Source: Xylocopa sonorina (Eukaryota > Arthropoda > Insecta > Hymenoptera > Apidae). From it: a stretch of DNA of 64,000 nucleotides. The position numbers and the translations under genes were made by a program. Position 1 is the first letter of the stretch, and each line of letters opens with the position of its first letter. The notes below the pieces were generated by a model that ran no database searches, had not been told where the DNA came from, and saw nothing but the letters and a program-made list of their open reading frames with translations. The stretch is from positions 1,116,001 to 1,180,000 of the forward strand of contig NW_027490111.1 of the NCBI RefSeq assembly GCF_050948175.1. Direction: 5' to 3'. Below are positions 38,017-49,348 of this stretch, piece by piece.

Positions 38017-41000
38017 TCTATTGCTACGATACCTAGTCATCTGCAGACGCTATTTCCTAGCAGGGAAGTGTGGCATTTACATTCATTTGAAGTGTAGACG
38101 AGGAATGCATAACACTTCGCAATGAATATTATATCTTATCATGAAACATAGAAATCAGATGCGATATCTCGTTTTAAGAAGCATTAGAACTCTATCCCTA
38201 CGATACGTAGACATCTGCAAACGCTATTTCCTTGCAAGGAAGTGTCGCATTTACATTCTTCTGAAGAGAATATGAAGTATACATAACACTTTACAATGAA
38301 TATTATATCCTACCATGCAACATAGAAATGAGATGCGATATCGCGTTTTGAGAAGCATTAGAACTCTATCCCTACGATACGTAAATATCTGCAAACGCTA
38401 TTTCCTCGCAAGGAAGTGTCGCATTTACATTCTTCTAAAGAGAATACGAGGTATACATAACACTTTACAATGAATATTATATCCTATCATGCGACATAGA
38501 AATGAGATGCGATATCGCGTTTTAAGAATCATAAGAACTCTATTGCTACGATACGTGGACATTTGCAAACGCTACTTCCTAGCAAGGAAGTGTCGCATTT
38601 ACATCCATTTGAATCGTAGACGAGGAATGCATAACACTTCGCAATGAATATTATATCGTATCATGAAACATAGATATGAGATGCGATATCTCGTTTTAAG
38701 AAGCATTTGAACTCTATAGCTTCGATACGTAGACATCTGCAAACGCTATTTCCTTGCAAGGAAGTATTGCATTTACATTCATTTGAAGTGTAGACGAGGA
38801 CTACATAAAACTTCGCAATGAATATTACATCTTATCATGAATCATAGAAATGAGATGCGATATCACGTTTTAAGAAGCACTAGAACTCCATCCCTACGAT
38901 ACGTAGACATCTGCAAACGCTATTTCCTAGCAAGGAAGTGTCGCATTCACATTCATTTGAAGTGTAGACGTGGACTACATAACACTTCGCAATGAGTATA
39001 ACATCTTATCATGAAACATAGAAATGAGATGCGATATCACGTTTTAAGAAGCACTAAAACTCCATCCCTACGATACGTAGACATCTGCAAACGCTACTTC
39101 CTAGCAAGGAAGTGTCGCATTCACATTCATTTGAAGTGTAGACGTGGACTACATAACACTTCGTAAATCATATCTAATCTTACCATGAAACATAGAAATG
39201 AGATGCGATATCGCGTTTTAAGAAGCATAAGATCTCTATTGCTACGATACGTTGACATCTGCAATCGCTATTTCCTTGCAAGGAAGTGTCGCATTTACAT
39301 TCATTTGAAGTGTAGACGAGGAATACGTAACACTTCGCAAATCATATTATATCTTACGATGAAACATAGAAATGAGATGCGATATCGCGTTTTAAGAATC
39401 ATAAGAACTCTATTGCTACGATACGTAGACATCTCCAAACGCTATTTCCTTGCAAGGAAGTGTCGCATTTACATTCATTTGAAGTGTAGACGAGGAATAC
39501 ATAACACTTCGCAAATCATATTATACCTTACCATGAAACATATAAATGAGCAGCGATATCGCGTTTTATGAATCATAATAACTCTATTGCTACGATACGT
39601 AGACATATGCAAACGCTATTTCCTTGCAAGGAAGAGTCGCATTTACATTCATTTGAAGTGTAGACGAAGAATACATGACACGTCGCAAATCATATTATAT
39701 CTTACCATGAAACATAGAAATGAGATGCGATATCGCTTTTTAAGAATCATAAGAACTCTATTGCTACGATACGTAGACATCTGCAAACGCTATTTCCTTG
39801 CAAGGAAGTGTCGCATTTACATTCATTTGAAGTGTAGACGAGTAATACATAACACTTCGCAAATCATATTATATCTTACCATGAAACATGGAAATGAGAT
39901 GCGATATCGCGTTTTAAGAAGCATTAGAGCTCTATTGCTACGATAGGTAGACATCTGCATCGCTATTTCCTAGCAAGGAAGTTTCGCATTTACATTCATT
40001 TGAAGTGTAGAAGAGGAATACGTAACACTTCGCAAATCATATTATATCTTACCATGGAACATGGAAATGAGATGCGATATCGCGTTTTAAGAAGCATTAG
40101 AACTCTATTGCTACGATAGGTAGACATCTGCAAACGCTATTTCCTAGCAAGGAAGTGTCGCATTTACATTCATTTGAAGTGTAGACGAGGAATACATAAC
40201 ACTTCGCAAATCATATTATATCTTACCATGAAACATAGAAATGAGATGCGATATCGCGTCTTAAGAAGCGTTTGAACTCAATTGCTTCGATACGTAGACA
40301 TCTGCGAACGCTATTTCCTTGCAAGGAAGAGTCGCATTTACATTCATTTGAAGTGTAGACGAGGAATACATAACACTTCGCAAATCATATTATATCTTAC
40401 CGTGAAACATGGAAATGATATGCGATATCGCGTTTTAAGAAGTATTAGAACACTATTGCTAAGATAGGTAGACATTTGCAAACGCTATTTCCTTGCAAGG
40501 AAGTGTCGCATTTACATTCATTTGAAGTGTAGACGAGGAATACATAACACTTCTCCAATCATATTATATCTTACCATGAAACATAGAAATGAGATGCGAT
40601 ATCGCGTTTTAAGAAGCATTAGAACTCTATTGCTACGATAGGTAGACATCTGCAAACGCTATTTCCTAGCAAGGAAGTGTCGCATTTACATTCATTTGAA
40701 GTGTAGACGAGGACTACATAACACTTCGCGAATCATATTCTATCTTACCATGAAACATAGAAATGAGATGCGATATCGCGCTTTAAGAAGCATTAGAACT
40801 CTATTGCTACGATCCCTAGTCATCTGCAGACGCTATTTCCTAGCAGGGAAGTGTGGCATTTACATTCATTTGAAGTGTAGACGGGGAATACATGACACTT
40901 CGCAAATCTTATTATATCTTACCATGAAACATAAAAATGTGATGCGATATCGCGTTTTAAGAATCATAAGAACTCTATTGCTACGATAGGTAGACATCTG

Positions 41001-42894
41001 CAAACGCTATATCCTAACGAGGAAGTGTCGCATTCACATTCATTTGATGTGTAGACGGGGAATACATGACACTTCGCAAATCATATTATATCTTACCATG
41101 AAACATAGAAATGTGATGCGATATCGCGTTTTAAGAATCATAAGAACTCTATTGCTACGATACGTAGACATCTGCAAACGCTATTTCCTAGCAAGGAAGT
41201 GTCGCATTTACATTCATTTGAAGTGTAGACGAGGACTACATAACACTTCGCGAATCATATTCTATCTTACCATGAAACATAGAAATGAGATGCGATATCG
41301 CGTTTTAAGAAGCATTAGAACTCTATTGCTACGATACCTAGTCATCTGCAGACGCTACTTCCTAGCAGGGAAGTGTGGCATTTACATTCATTTGAAGTGT
41401 AGACGAGGAATGCATAACACTTCGCAATGAATATTATATCTTATCATGAAACATAGAAATGAGATGCGATATCTCGTTTTAAGAAGCATTAGAACTCTAT
41501 CCCTACGATACGTAGACATCTGCAAACGCTATTTCCTTGCAAGGAAGTGTCGCATTTACATTCATTTGAAGTGTAGAAGAGGAATACATAACACTTCGCA
41601 AATCATATTATATCTTACCATGAAACATGCAAATGAGATGCGATATCGCGTTTTAAGAGGCATTAGAACTCTATTGCTACGATAGGTAGACATCTGCAAA
41701 CGCTATTTCCTAGCAAGGAAGTGTCGCATTTACATTCATTTGAAGTGTAGACGAGGAATGCATAACACTTCGCAATGAATATTATATCTTATCATGAAAC
41801 ATAGAAATGAGATGCGATATCTCGTTTTAAGAAGCATTAGAACTCTATCCCTACGATACCTAGTCATCTGCAGACGCTACTTCCTAGCAGGGAAGTGTGG
41901 CATTTACATTCATTTGAAGTGTAGACGAGGAATTCATAACACTTCGCAATGAATATTATATCTTACCATGAAACATGGAAATGAGATGCGATATCGCGTT
42001 TTAAGAAGCATTAGAACTCTATTGCTACGATAGGTAGACATCTGCAAACGCTATTTCCTAGCAAGGAAGTGTCGCATTTACATTCATTTCAATCGTATAC
42101 GAGGAATGCATAACACTTCGCAATGAATATTATATCTTATCATGAAACATAGAAATGAGGTGCGATTTGTCGTTTTAAGAAGCATTAGAACTCTATCCCT
42201 ACGCTACGTAGACATCTGTAAACGCTATTTCCTTGCAAGGAAGTGTCGCATTTACATTCATTTGAAGTGTAGAAGAGCAATACATAACACATCGCAAATC
42301 ATATTATATCTTACCATGAAGCATGGAAATGAGATGCGATATCGCGTTTTAAGAAGCATTAGAACTCTATTGCTACGATACGTAGACATCTGCAAACGCT
42401 ATTTCCTTGCAAGGAAGTGTCGCATTTACATTCATTTGAAGTGTGGACGAAGAATACATTACACTTCGCAAATCATATTATATCTTACCATGAAACATAG
42501 AAATGAGATGCGATATCGCGTTTTAAGAAGCATTAGAACACTATTGCTACGATAGGTAGACACTTGCAAACGCTATTTCCTTGCAAGGAAGTGTCGCATT
42601 TACATTCACTTGAAGTGTAGACGAGGAATACATAACACATCGCAAATCTTATTATATCTTACCATGAAACATAGAAATGAGATGCGATATCGCGACTTAA
42701 TAAGCATTTGAACTCTATTGCTTCGATACGTAGACATCTGCAAACGCTATTTCCTTGGAAGGAAGTGTCGCATTTACATTCATTTGAAGTGTAGACGAGG
42801 AATACATAACACTTCGCAAATCATATTATATCTTACCATGAAACATAGAAATGAGATGCGATATCGCTTTTTAAGAATCATAAGAACTCTATTG

Positions 42895-42907
42895 CTACGA
42901 TACGTAG
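42895..42907. repeat. Satellite dyad 1, CTACG-ATA-CGTAG
   Basis: Five-base inverted arms around ATA, at monomer positions 2-14. It is present in many but not all monomers. The frequent variants GATACCTAG and GATAGGTAG, and the CTTCG form, break one arm. A role as a protein-binding or cruciform site is inference. Confidence 0.6.
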
Positions 42908-42924
42908 ACATCTGCAAACGCTAT

Positions 42925-42938
42925 TTCCTTGCAAGGAA
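42925..42938. repeat. Satellite dyad 2, palindrome TTCCTTGCAAGGAA
   Basis: Perfect 14-bp palindrome at monomer positions 32-45, recurring throughout the array. The common variants TTCCTAGCAAGGAA and TTCCTTGCTAGGAA change the same base pair (positions 6 and 9) and leave the outer five pairs intact. A further variant, TTCCTAGCAGGGAA, is common in block 3. Confidence 0.7.
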
Positions 42939-43031
42939 GTGTCGCATTTACATTCATTTGAAGTGTAGACGAGTAATACATAACACTTCGCAAATCATAT
43001 TATATCTTACCATGAAACATGGAAATGAGAT

Positions 43032-43041
43032 GCGATATCGC
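43032..43041. repeat. Satellite dyad 3, palindrome GCGATATCGC
   Basis: Perfect 10-bp palindrome at monomer positions 139-148, characteristic of class A. In class B it reads GCAATATCTC and symmetry is lost. The two insertions lie just downstream of this site. Confidence 0.65.
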
Positions 43042-43087
43042 GTTTTAAGAAGCATTAGAGCTCTATTGCTACGATAGGTAGACATCT

Positions 43088-46000
43088 GCATCGCTATTTC
43101 CTAGCAAGGAAGTTTCGCATTTACATTCATTTGATGTGTAGAAGAGGAATACGTAACACTTCGCAAATCATATTATATCTTACCATGGAACATGGAAATG
43201 AGATGTGATATCGCGTTTTAAGAAGCATTAGAACTCTATTGCTACGATAGGTAGACATCTGCAAACGCTATTTCCTAGCAAGGAAGTGTCGCATTTACAT
43301 TCATTTGAAGTGTAGACGAGGAATACATAACACTTCGCAAATCATATTATATCTTACCATGAAACATAGAAATGAGATGCGATATCGCGTCTTAAGAAGC
43401 GTTTGAACTCTATTGCTTCGATACGTAGACATCTGCGAACGCTATTTCCTTGCAAGGAAGAGTCGCATTTACATTCATTTGAAGTGTAGACGAGGAATAC
43501 ATAACACTTGGCAAATCATATTATATCTTACCGTGAAACATGGAAATGATATGCGATATCGCGTTTTAAGAAGTATTAGAACACTATTGCTAAGATAGGT
43601 AGACATTTGCAAACGCTATTTCCTTGCAAGGAAGTGTCGCATTTACATTCATTTGAAGTGTAGACGAGGAATACATAACACTTCTCCAATCATATTATAT
43701 CTTACCATGAAACATAGAAATGAGATGCGATATCGCGTTTTAAGAAGCATTAGAACTCTATTGCTACGATAGGTAGACACCTGCAAACGCTATTTCCTAG
43801 CAAGGAAGTGTCGCATTTACATTCATTTGAAGTGTAGACGAGGACTACATAACACTTCGCGAATCATATTCTATCTTACCATGAAACATAGAAATGAGAT
43901 GCGATATCGCGCTTTAAGAAGCATTAGAACTCTATTGCTACGATCCCTAGTCATCTGCAGACGCTATTTCCTAGCAGGGAAGTGTGGCATTTACATTCAT
44001 TTGAAGTGTAGACGGGGAATACATGACACTTCGCAAATCTTATTATATCTTACCATGAAACATAAAAATGTGATGCGATATCGCGTTTTAAGAATCATAA
44101 GAACTCTATTGCTACGATACGTAGACATCTGCACACGCTATATCCTAACGAGGAAGTGTCGCATTCACATTCATTTGATGTGTAGACGGGGAATACATGA
44201 CACTTCGCAAATCATATTATATCTTACCATGAAACATAGAAATGTGATGCGATATCGCGTTTTAAGAATCATAAGAACTCTATTGCTACGATACGTAGAC
44301 ATCTGCAAACGCTATTTCCTAGCAAGGAAGTGTCGCATTTACATTCATTTGAAGTGTAGACGAGGACTACATAACACTTCGCGAATCATATTCTATCTTA
44401 CCATGAAACATAGAAATGAGATGCGATATCGCGTTTTAAGAAGCATTAGAACTTTATTGCTACGATACCTAGTCATCTGCAGACGCTACTTCCTAGCAGG
44501 GAAGTGTGGCATTTACATTCATTTGAAGTGTAGACGAGGAATGCATAACACTTCGCAATGAATATTATATCTTATCATGAAACATAGAAATGAGATGCGA
44601 TATCTCGTTTTAAGAAGCATTAGAACTCTATCCCTACGATACGTAGACATCTGCAAACGCTATTTCCTTGCAAGGAAGTGTCGCATTTACATTCATTTGA
44701 AGTGTAGAAGAGGAATACATAACACTTCGCAAATCATATTATATCTTACCATGAAACATGCAAATGAGATGCGATATCGCGTTTTAAGAGGCATTAGAAC
44801 TCTATTGCTACGATAGGTAGACAACTGCAAACGCTATTTCCTAGCAAGGAAGTGTCGCATTTACATTCATTTGAAGTGTAGACGAGGAATGCATAACACT
44901 TCGCAATGAATATTATATCTTATCATGAAACATAGAAATGAGATGCGATATCTCGTTTTAAGAAGCATTAGAACTCTATCCCTACGATACCTAGTCATCT
45001 GCAGACGCTACTTCCTAGCAGGGAAGTGTGGCATTTACATTCATTTGAAGTGTAGACGAGGAATTCATAACACTTCGCAATGAATATTATATCTTACCAT
45101 GAAACATGGAAATGAGATGCGATATCGCGTTTTAAGAAGCATTAGAACTCTATTGCTACGATAGGTAGACATCTGCAAACGCTATTTCCTAGCAAGGAAG
45201 TGTCGCATTTACATTCATTTGAAGTGTAGACGAGGAATGCATAACACTTCGCAATGAATATTATATCTTATCATGAAACATAGAAATGAGATGCGATATC
45301 TCGTTTTAAGAAGCATTAGAACTCTATCCCTACGATACCTAGTCATCTGCAGACGCTACTTCCTAGCAGGGAAGTGTGGCATTTACATTCATTTGAAGTG
45401 TAGACGAGGAATTCATAACACTTCGCAATGAATATTATATCTTACCATGAAACATGGAAATGAGATGCGATATCGCGTTTTAAGAAGCATTAGAACTCTA
45501 TTGCTACGATAGGTAGACATCTGCAAACGCTATTTCCTAGCAAGGAAGTGTCGCATTTACATTCATTTGAAGTGTAGACGAGGAATGCATAACACTTCGC
45601 AATGAATATTATATCTTATCATGAAACATAGAAATGAGGTGCGATTTGTCGTTTTAAGAAGCATTAGAACTCTATCCCTACGCTACGTAGACATCTGTAA
45701 ACGCTATTTCCTTGCAAGGAAGTGTCGCATTTACATTCATTTGAAGTGTAGAAGAGCAATACATAACACATCGCAAATCATATTATATCTTACCATGAAG
45801 CATGGAAATGAGATGCGATATCGCGTTCTAAGAAGCATTAGAACTCTATTGCTACGATACGTAGACATCTGCAAACGCTATTTCCTTGCAAGGAAGTGTC
45901 GCATTTACATTCATTTGAAGTGTGGACGAAGAATACATTACACTTCGCAAATCATATTATATCTTACCATGAAACATAGAAATGAGATGCGATATCGCGT

Positions 46001-46566
46001 TTTAAGAAGCATTAGAACACTATTGCTACGATAGGTAGACACTTGCAAACGCTATTTCCTTGCAAGGAAGTGTCGCATTTACATTCACTTGAAGTGTAGA
46101 CGAGGAATACATAACACATCGCAAATCTTATTATATCTTACCATGAAACATAGAAATGAGATGCGATATCGCGACTTAATAAGCATTTGAACTCTATTGC
46201 TTCGATACGTAGACATCTGCAAACGCTATTTCCTTGGAAGGAAGTGTCGCATTTACATTCATTTGAAGTGTAGACGAGGAATACATAACACTTCGCAAAT
46301 CATATTATATCTTACCATGAAACATAGAAATGAGATGCGATATCGCTTTTTAAGAATCATAAGAACTCTATTGCTACGATACGTAGACATCTGCAAACGC
46401 TATTTCCTTGCAAGGAAGTGTCGCATTTACATTCATTTGAAGTGTAGACGAGTAATACATAACACTTCGCAAATCATATTATATCTTACCATGAAACATG
46501 GAAATGAGATGCGATATCGCGTTTTAAGAAGCATTAGAGCTCTATTGCTACGATAGGTAGACATCT
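43088..46566 (+). repeat. Higher-order repeat copy 2, 20 monomers (3479 bp)
   Basis: Same monomer order as copy 1 and very similar, with one extra 348-bp dimer. The pair carrying ATCCCTACGATACCTAGTC and GAGGAATTCATAAC occurs twice in a row here (about 44930-45277 and 45278-45625) but once in copy 1. Confidence 0.85.
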
Positions 46567-49348
46567 GCATCGCTATTTCCTAGCAAGGAAGTTTCGCATT
46601 TACATTCATTTGATGTGTAGAAGAGGAATACGTAACACTTCGCAAATCATATTATATCTTACCATGGAACATGGAAATGAGATGTGATATCGCGTTTTAA
46701 GAAGCATTAGAACTCTATTGCTACGATAGGTAGACATCTGCAAACGCTATTTCCTAGCAAGGAAGTGTCGCATTTACATTCATTTGAAGTGTAGACGAGG
46801 AATACATAACACTTCGCAAATCATATTATATCTTACCATGAAACATAGAAATGAGATGCGATATCGCGTCTTAAGAAGCGTTTGAACTCTATTGCTTCGA
46901 TACGTAGACATCTGCGAACGCTATTTTCTTGCAAGGAAGAGTCGCATTTACATTCATTTGAAGTGTAGACGAGGAATACATAACACTTCGCAAATCATAT
47001 TATATCTTACCGTGAAACATGGAAATGATATGCGATATCGCGTTTTAAGAAGTATTAGAACACTATTGCTAAGATAGGTAGACATTTGCAAACGCTATTT
47101 CCTTGCAAGGAAGTGTCGCATTTACATTCATTTGAAGTGTAGACGAGGAATACATAACACTTCTCCAATCATATTATATCTTACCATGAAACATAGAAAT
47201 GAGATGCGATATCGCGTTTTAAGAAGCATTAGAACTCTATTGCTACGATAGGTAGACATCTGCAAACGCTATTTCCTAGCAAGGAAGTGTCGCATTTACA
47301 TTCATTTGAAGTGTAGACGAGGACTACATAACACTTCGCGAATCATATTCTATCTTACCATGAAACATAGAAATGAGATGCGATATCGCGCTTTAAGAAG
47401 CATTAGAACTCTATTGCTACGATCCCTAGTCATCTGCAGACGCTATTTCCTAGCAGGGAAGTGTGGCATTTACATTCATTTGAAGTGTAGACGGGGAATA
47501 CATGACACTTCGCAAATCTTATTATATCTTACCATGAAACATAAAAATGTGATGCGATATCGCGTTTTAAGAATCATAAGAACTCTATTGCTACGATACG
47601 CAGACATCTGCAAACGCTATATCCTAACGAGGAAGTGTCGCATTCACATTCATTTGATGTGTAGACGGGGAATACATGACACTTCGCAAATCATATTATA
47701 TCTTACCATGAAACATAGAAATGTGATGCGATATCGCGTTTTAAGAATCATAAGAACTCTATTGCTACGATACGTAGACATCTGCAAACGCTATTTCCTA
47801 GCAAGGAAGTGTCGCATTTACATTCATTTGAAGTGTAGACGAGGACTACATAACACTTCGCGAATCATATTCTATCTTACATGAAACATAGAAATGAGAT
47901 GCGATATCGCGTTTTAAGAAGCATTAGAACTTTATTGCTACGATACCTAGTCATCTGCAGACGCTACTTCCTAGCAGGGAAGTGTGGCATTTACATTCAT
48001 TTGAAGTGTAGACGAGGAATGCATAACACTTCGCAATGAATATTATATCTTATCATGAAACATAGAAATGAGATGCGATATCTCGTTTTAAGAAGCATTA
48101 GAACTCTATCCCTACGATACGTAGACATCTGCAAACGCTATTTCCTTGCAAGGAAGTGTCGCATTTACATTCATTTGAAGTGTAGAAGAGGAATACGTAA
48201 CACTTCGCAAATCATATTATATCTTACCATGAAACATGCAAATGAGATGCGATATCGCGTTTTAAGAGGCATTAGAACTCTATTGCTACGATAGGTAGAC
48301 ATCTGCAAACGCTATTTCCTAGCAAGGAAGTGTCGCATTTACATTCATTTGAAGTGTAGACGAGGAATGCATAACACTTCGCAATGAATATTATATCTTA
48401 TCATGAAACATAGAAATGAGATGCGATATCTCGTTTTAAGAAGCATTAGAACTCTATCCCTACGATACCTAGTCATCTGCAGACGCTACTTCCTAGCAGG
48501 GAAGTGTGGCATTTACATTCATTTGAAGTGTAGACGAGGAATTCATAACACTTCGCAATGAATATTATATCTTACCATGAAACATGGAAATGAGATGCGA
48601 TATCGCGTTTTAAGAAGCATTAGAACTCTATTGCTACGATAGGTAGACATCTGCAAACGCTATTTCCTAGCAAGGAAGTGTCGCATTTACATTCATTTGA
48701 AGTGTAGACGAGGAATGCATAACACTTCGCAATGAATATTATATCTTATCATGAAACATGGAAATGAGGTGCGATTTGTCGTTTTAAGAAGCATTAGAAC
48801 TCTATCCCTACGCTACGTAGACATCTGCAAACGCTATTTCCTTGCAAGGAAGTGTCGCATTTACATTCATTTGAAGTGTAGAAGAGCAATACATAACACA
48901 TCGCAAATCATATTATATCTTACCATGAAGCATGGAAATGAGATGCGATATCGCGACTTAATAAGCATTTGAACTCTATTGCTTCGATACGTAGACATCT
49001 GCAAACGCTATTTCCTTGGAAGGAAGTGTCGCATTTACATTCATTTGAAGTGTAGACGAGGAATACATAACACTTCGCAAATCATATTATATCTTACCAT
49101 GAAACATAGAAATGAGATGCGATATCGCTTTCTAAGAATCATAAGAACTCTATTGCTACGATACGTAGACATCTGCAAACGCTATTTCCTTGCAAGGAAG
49201 TGTCGCATTTACATTCATTTGAAGTGTAGACGAGTAATACATAACACTTCGCAAATCATATTATATCTTACCATGAAACATGGAAATGAGATGCGATATC
49301 GCGTTTTAAGAAGCATTAGAGCTCTATTGCTACGATAGGTAGACATCT
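46567..49348 (+). repeat. Higher-order repeat copy 3, 16 monomers (2782 bp)
   Basis: Same order again. It lacks the extra dimer and a further two monomers: at about 48950 GATGCGATATCGCG joins directly to ACTTAATAAGC, deleting 348 bp relative to copy 1. A separate 1-bp deletion near 47880 (CTTACATG for CTTACCATG) explains the length being two short of 16 x 174. Confidence 0.85.

Larger units (their letters stand above)
42894..43067 (+). repeat. Representative 174-bp class A monomer
   Basis: One monomer, taken from GCTACG to CTCTATT, given as a reference for the family. In monomer coordinates it holds an interrupted dyad CTACG-ATA-CGTAG at 2-14, a perfect 14-bp palindrome TTCCTTGCAAGGAA at 32-45, and a perfect 10-bp palindrome GCGATATCGC at 139-148. 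Across the tandem junction these three dyads lie within about 75 bp, leaving about 95 bp without a strong dyad. The length is divisible by three, and one + frame has no stop in class A. That frame is lysine- and arginine-rich and resembles no family I recognise. The length is near one nucleosome repeat, as in many centromeric satellites. Confidence 0.9.
39957..43087 (+). repeat. Higher-order repeat copy 1, 18 monomers (3131 bp)
   Basis: Defined from the start of a marker monomer with a 1-bp deletion (CTGCATCGCT instead of CTGCAAACGCT) to the next such monomer. It contains an ordered series of recognisable monomers: CTTAAGAAGCGTTTG with TGCGAACG, AAGATAGGTAG with CTTCTCCAATC, GGACTACATAAC with CGCGAATC, GATCCCTAGTC, TATATCCTAACGAGG, GAAACATGCAAATG, GAGGTGCGATTTGTCG, and CGACTTAATAAGC. 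The order repeats in the next copies. Confidence 0.85.

Noticed and set aside
42894..43067. CENP-B box in the monomer
   Set aside because: TTCG occurs (ACTTCGCAAATC and TTCGATACG), but neither is followed by the required A and CGGG at the right spacing.
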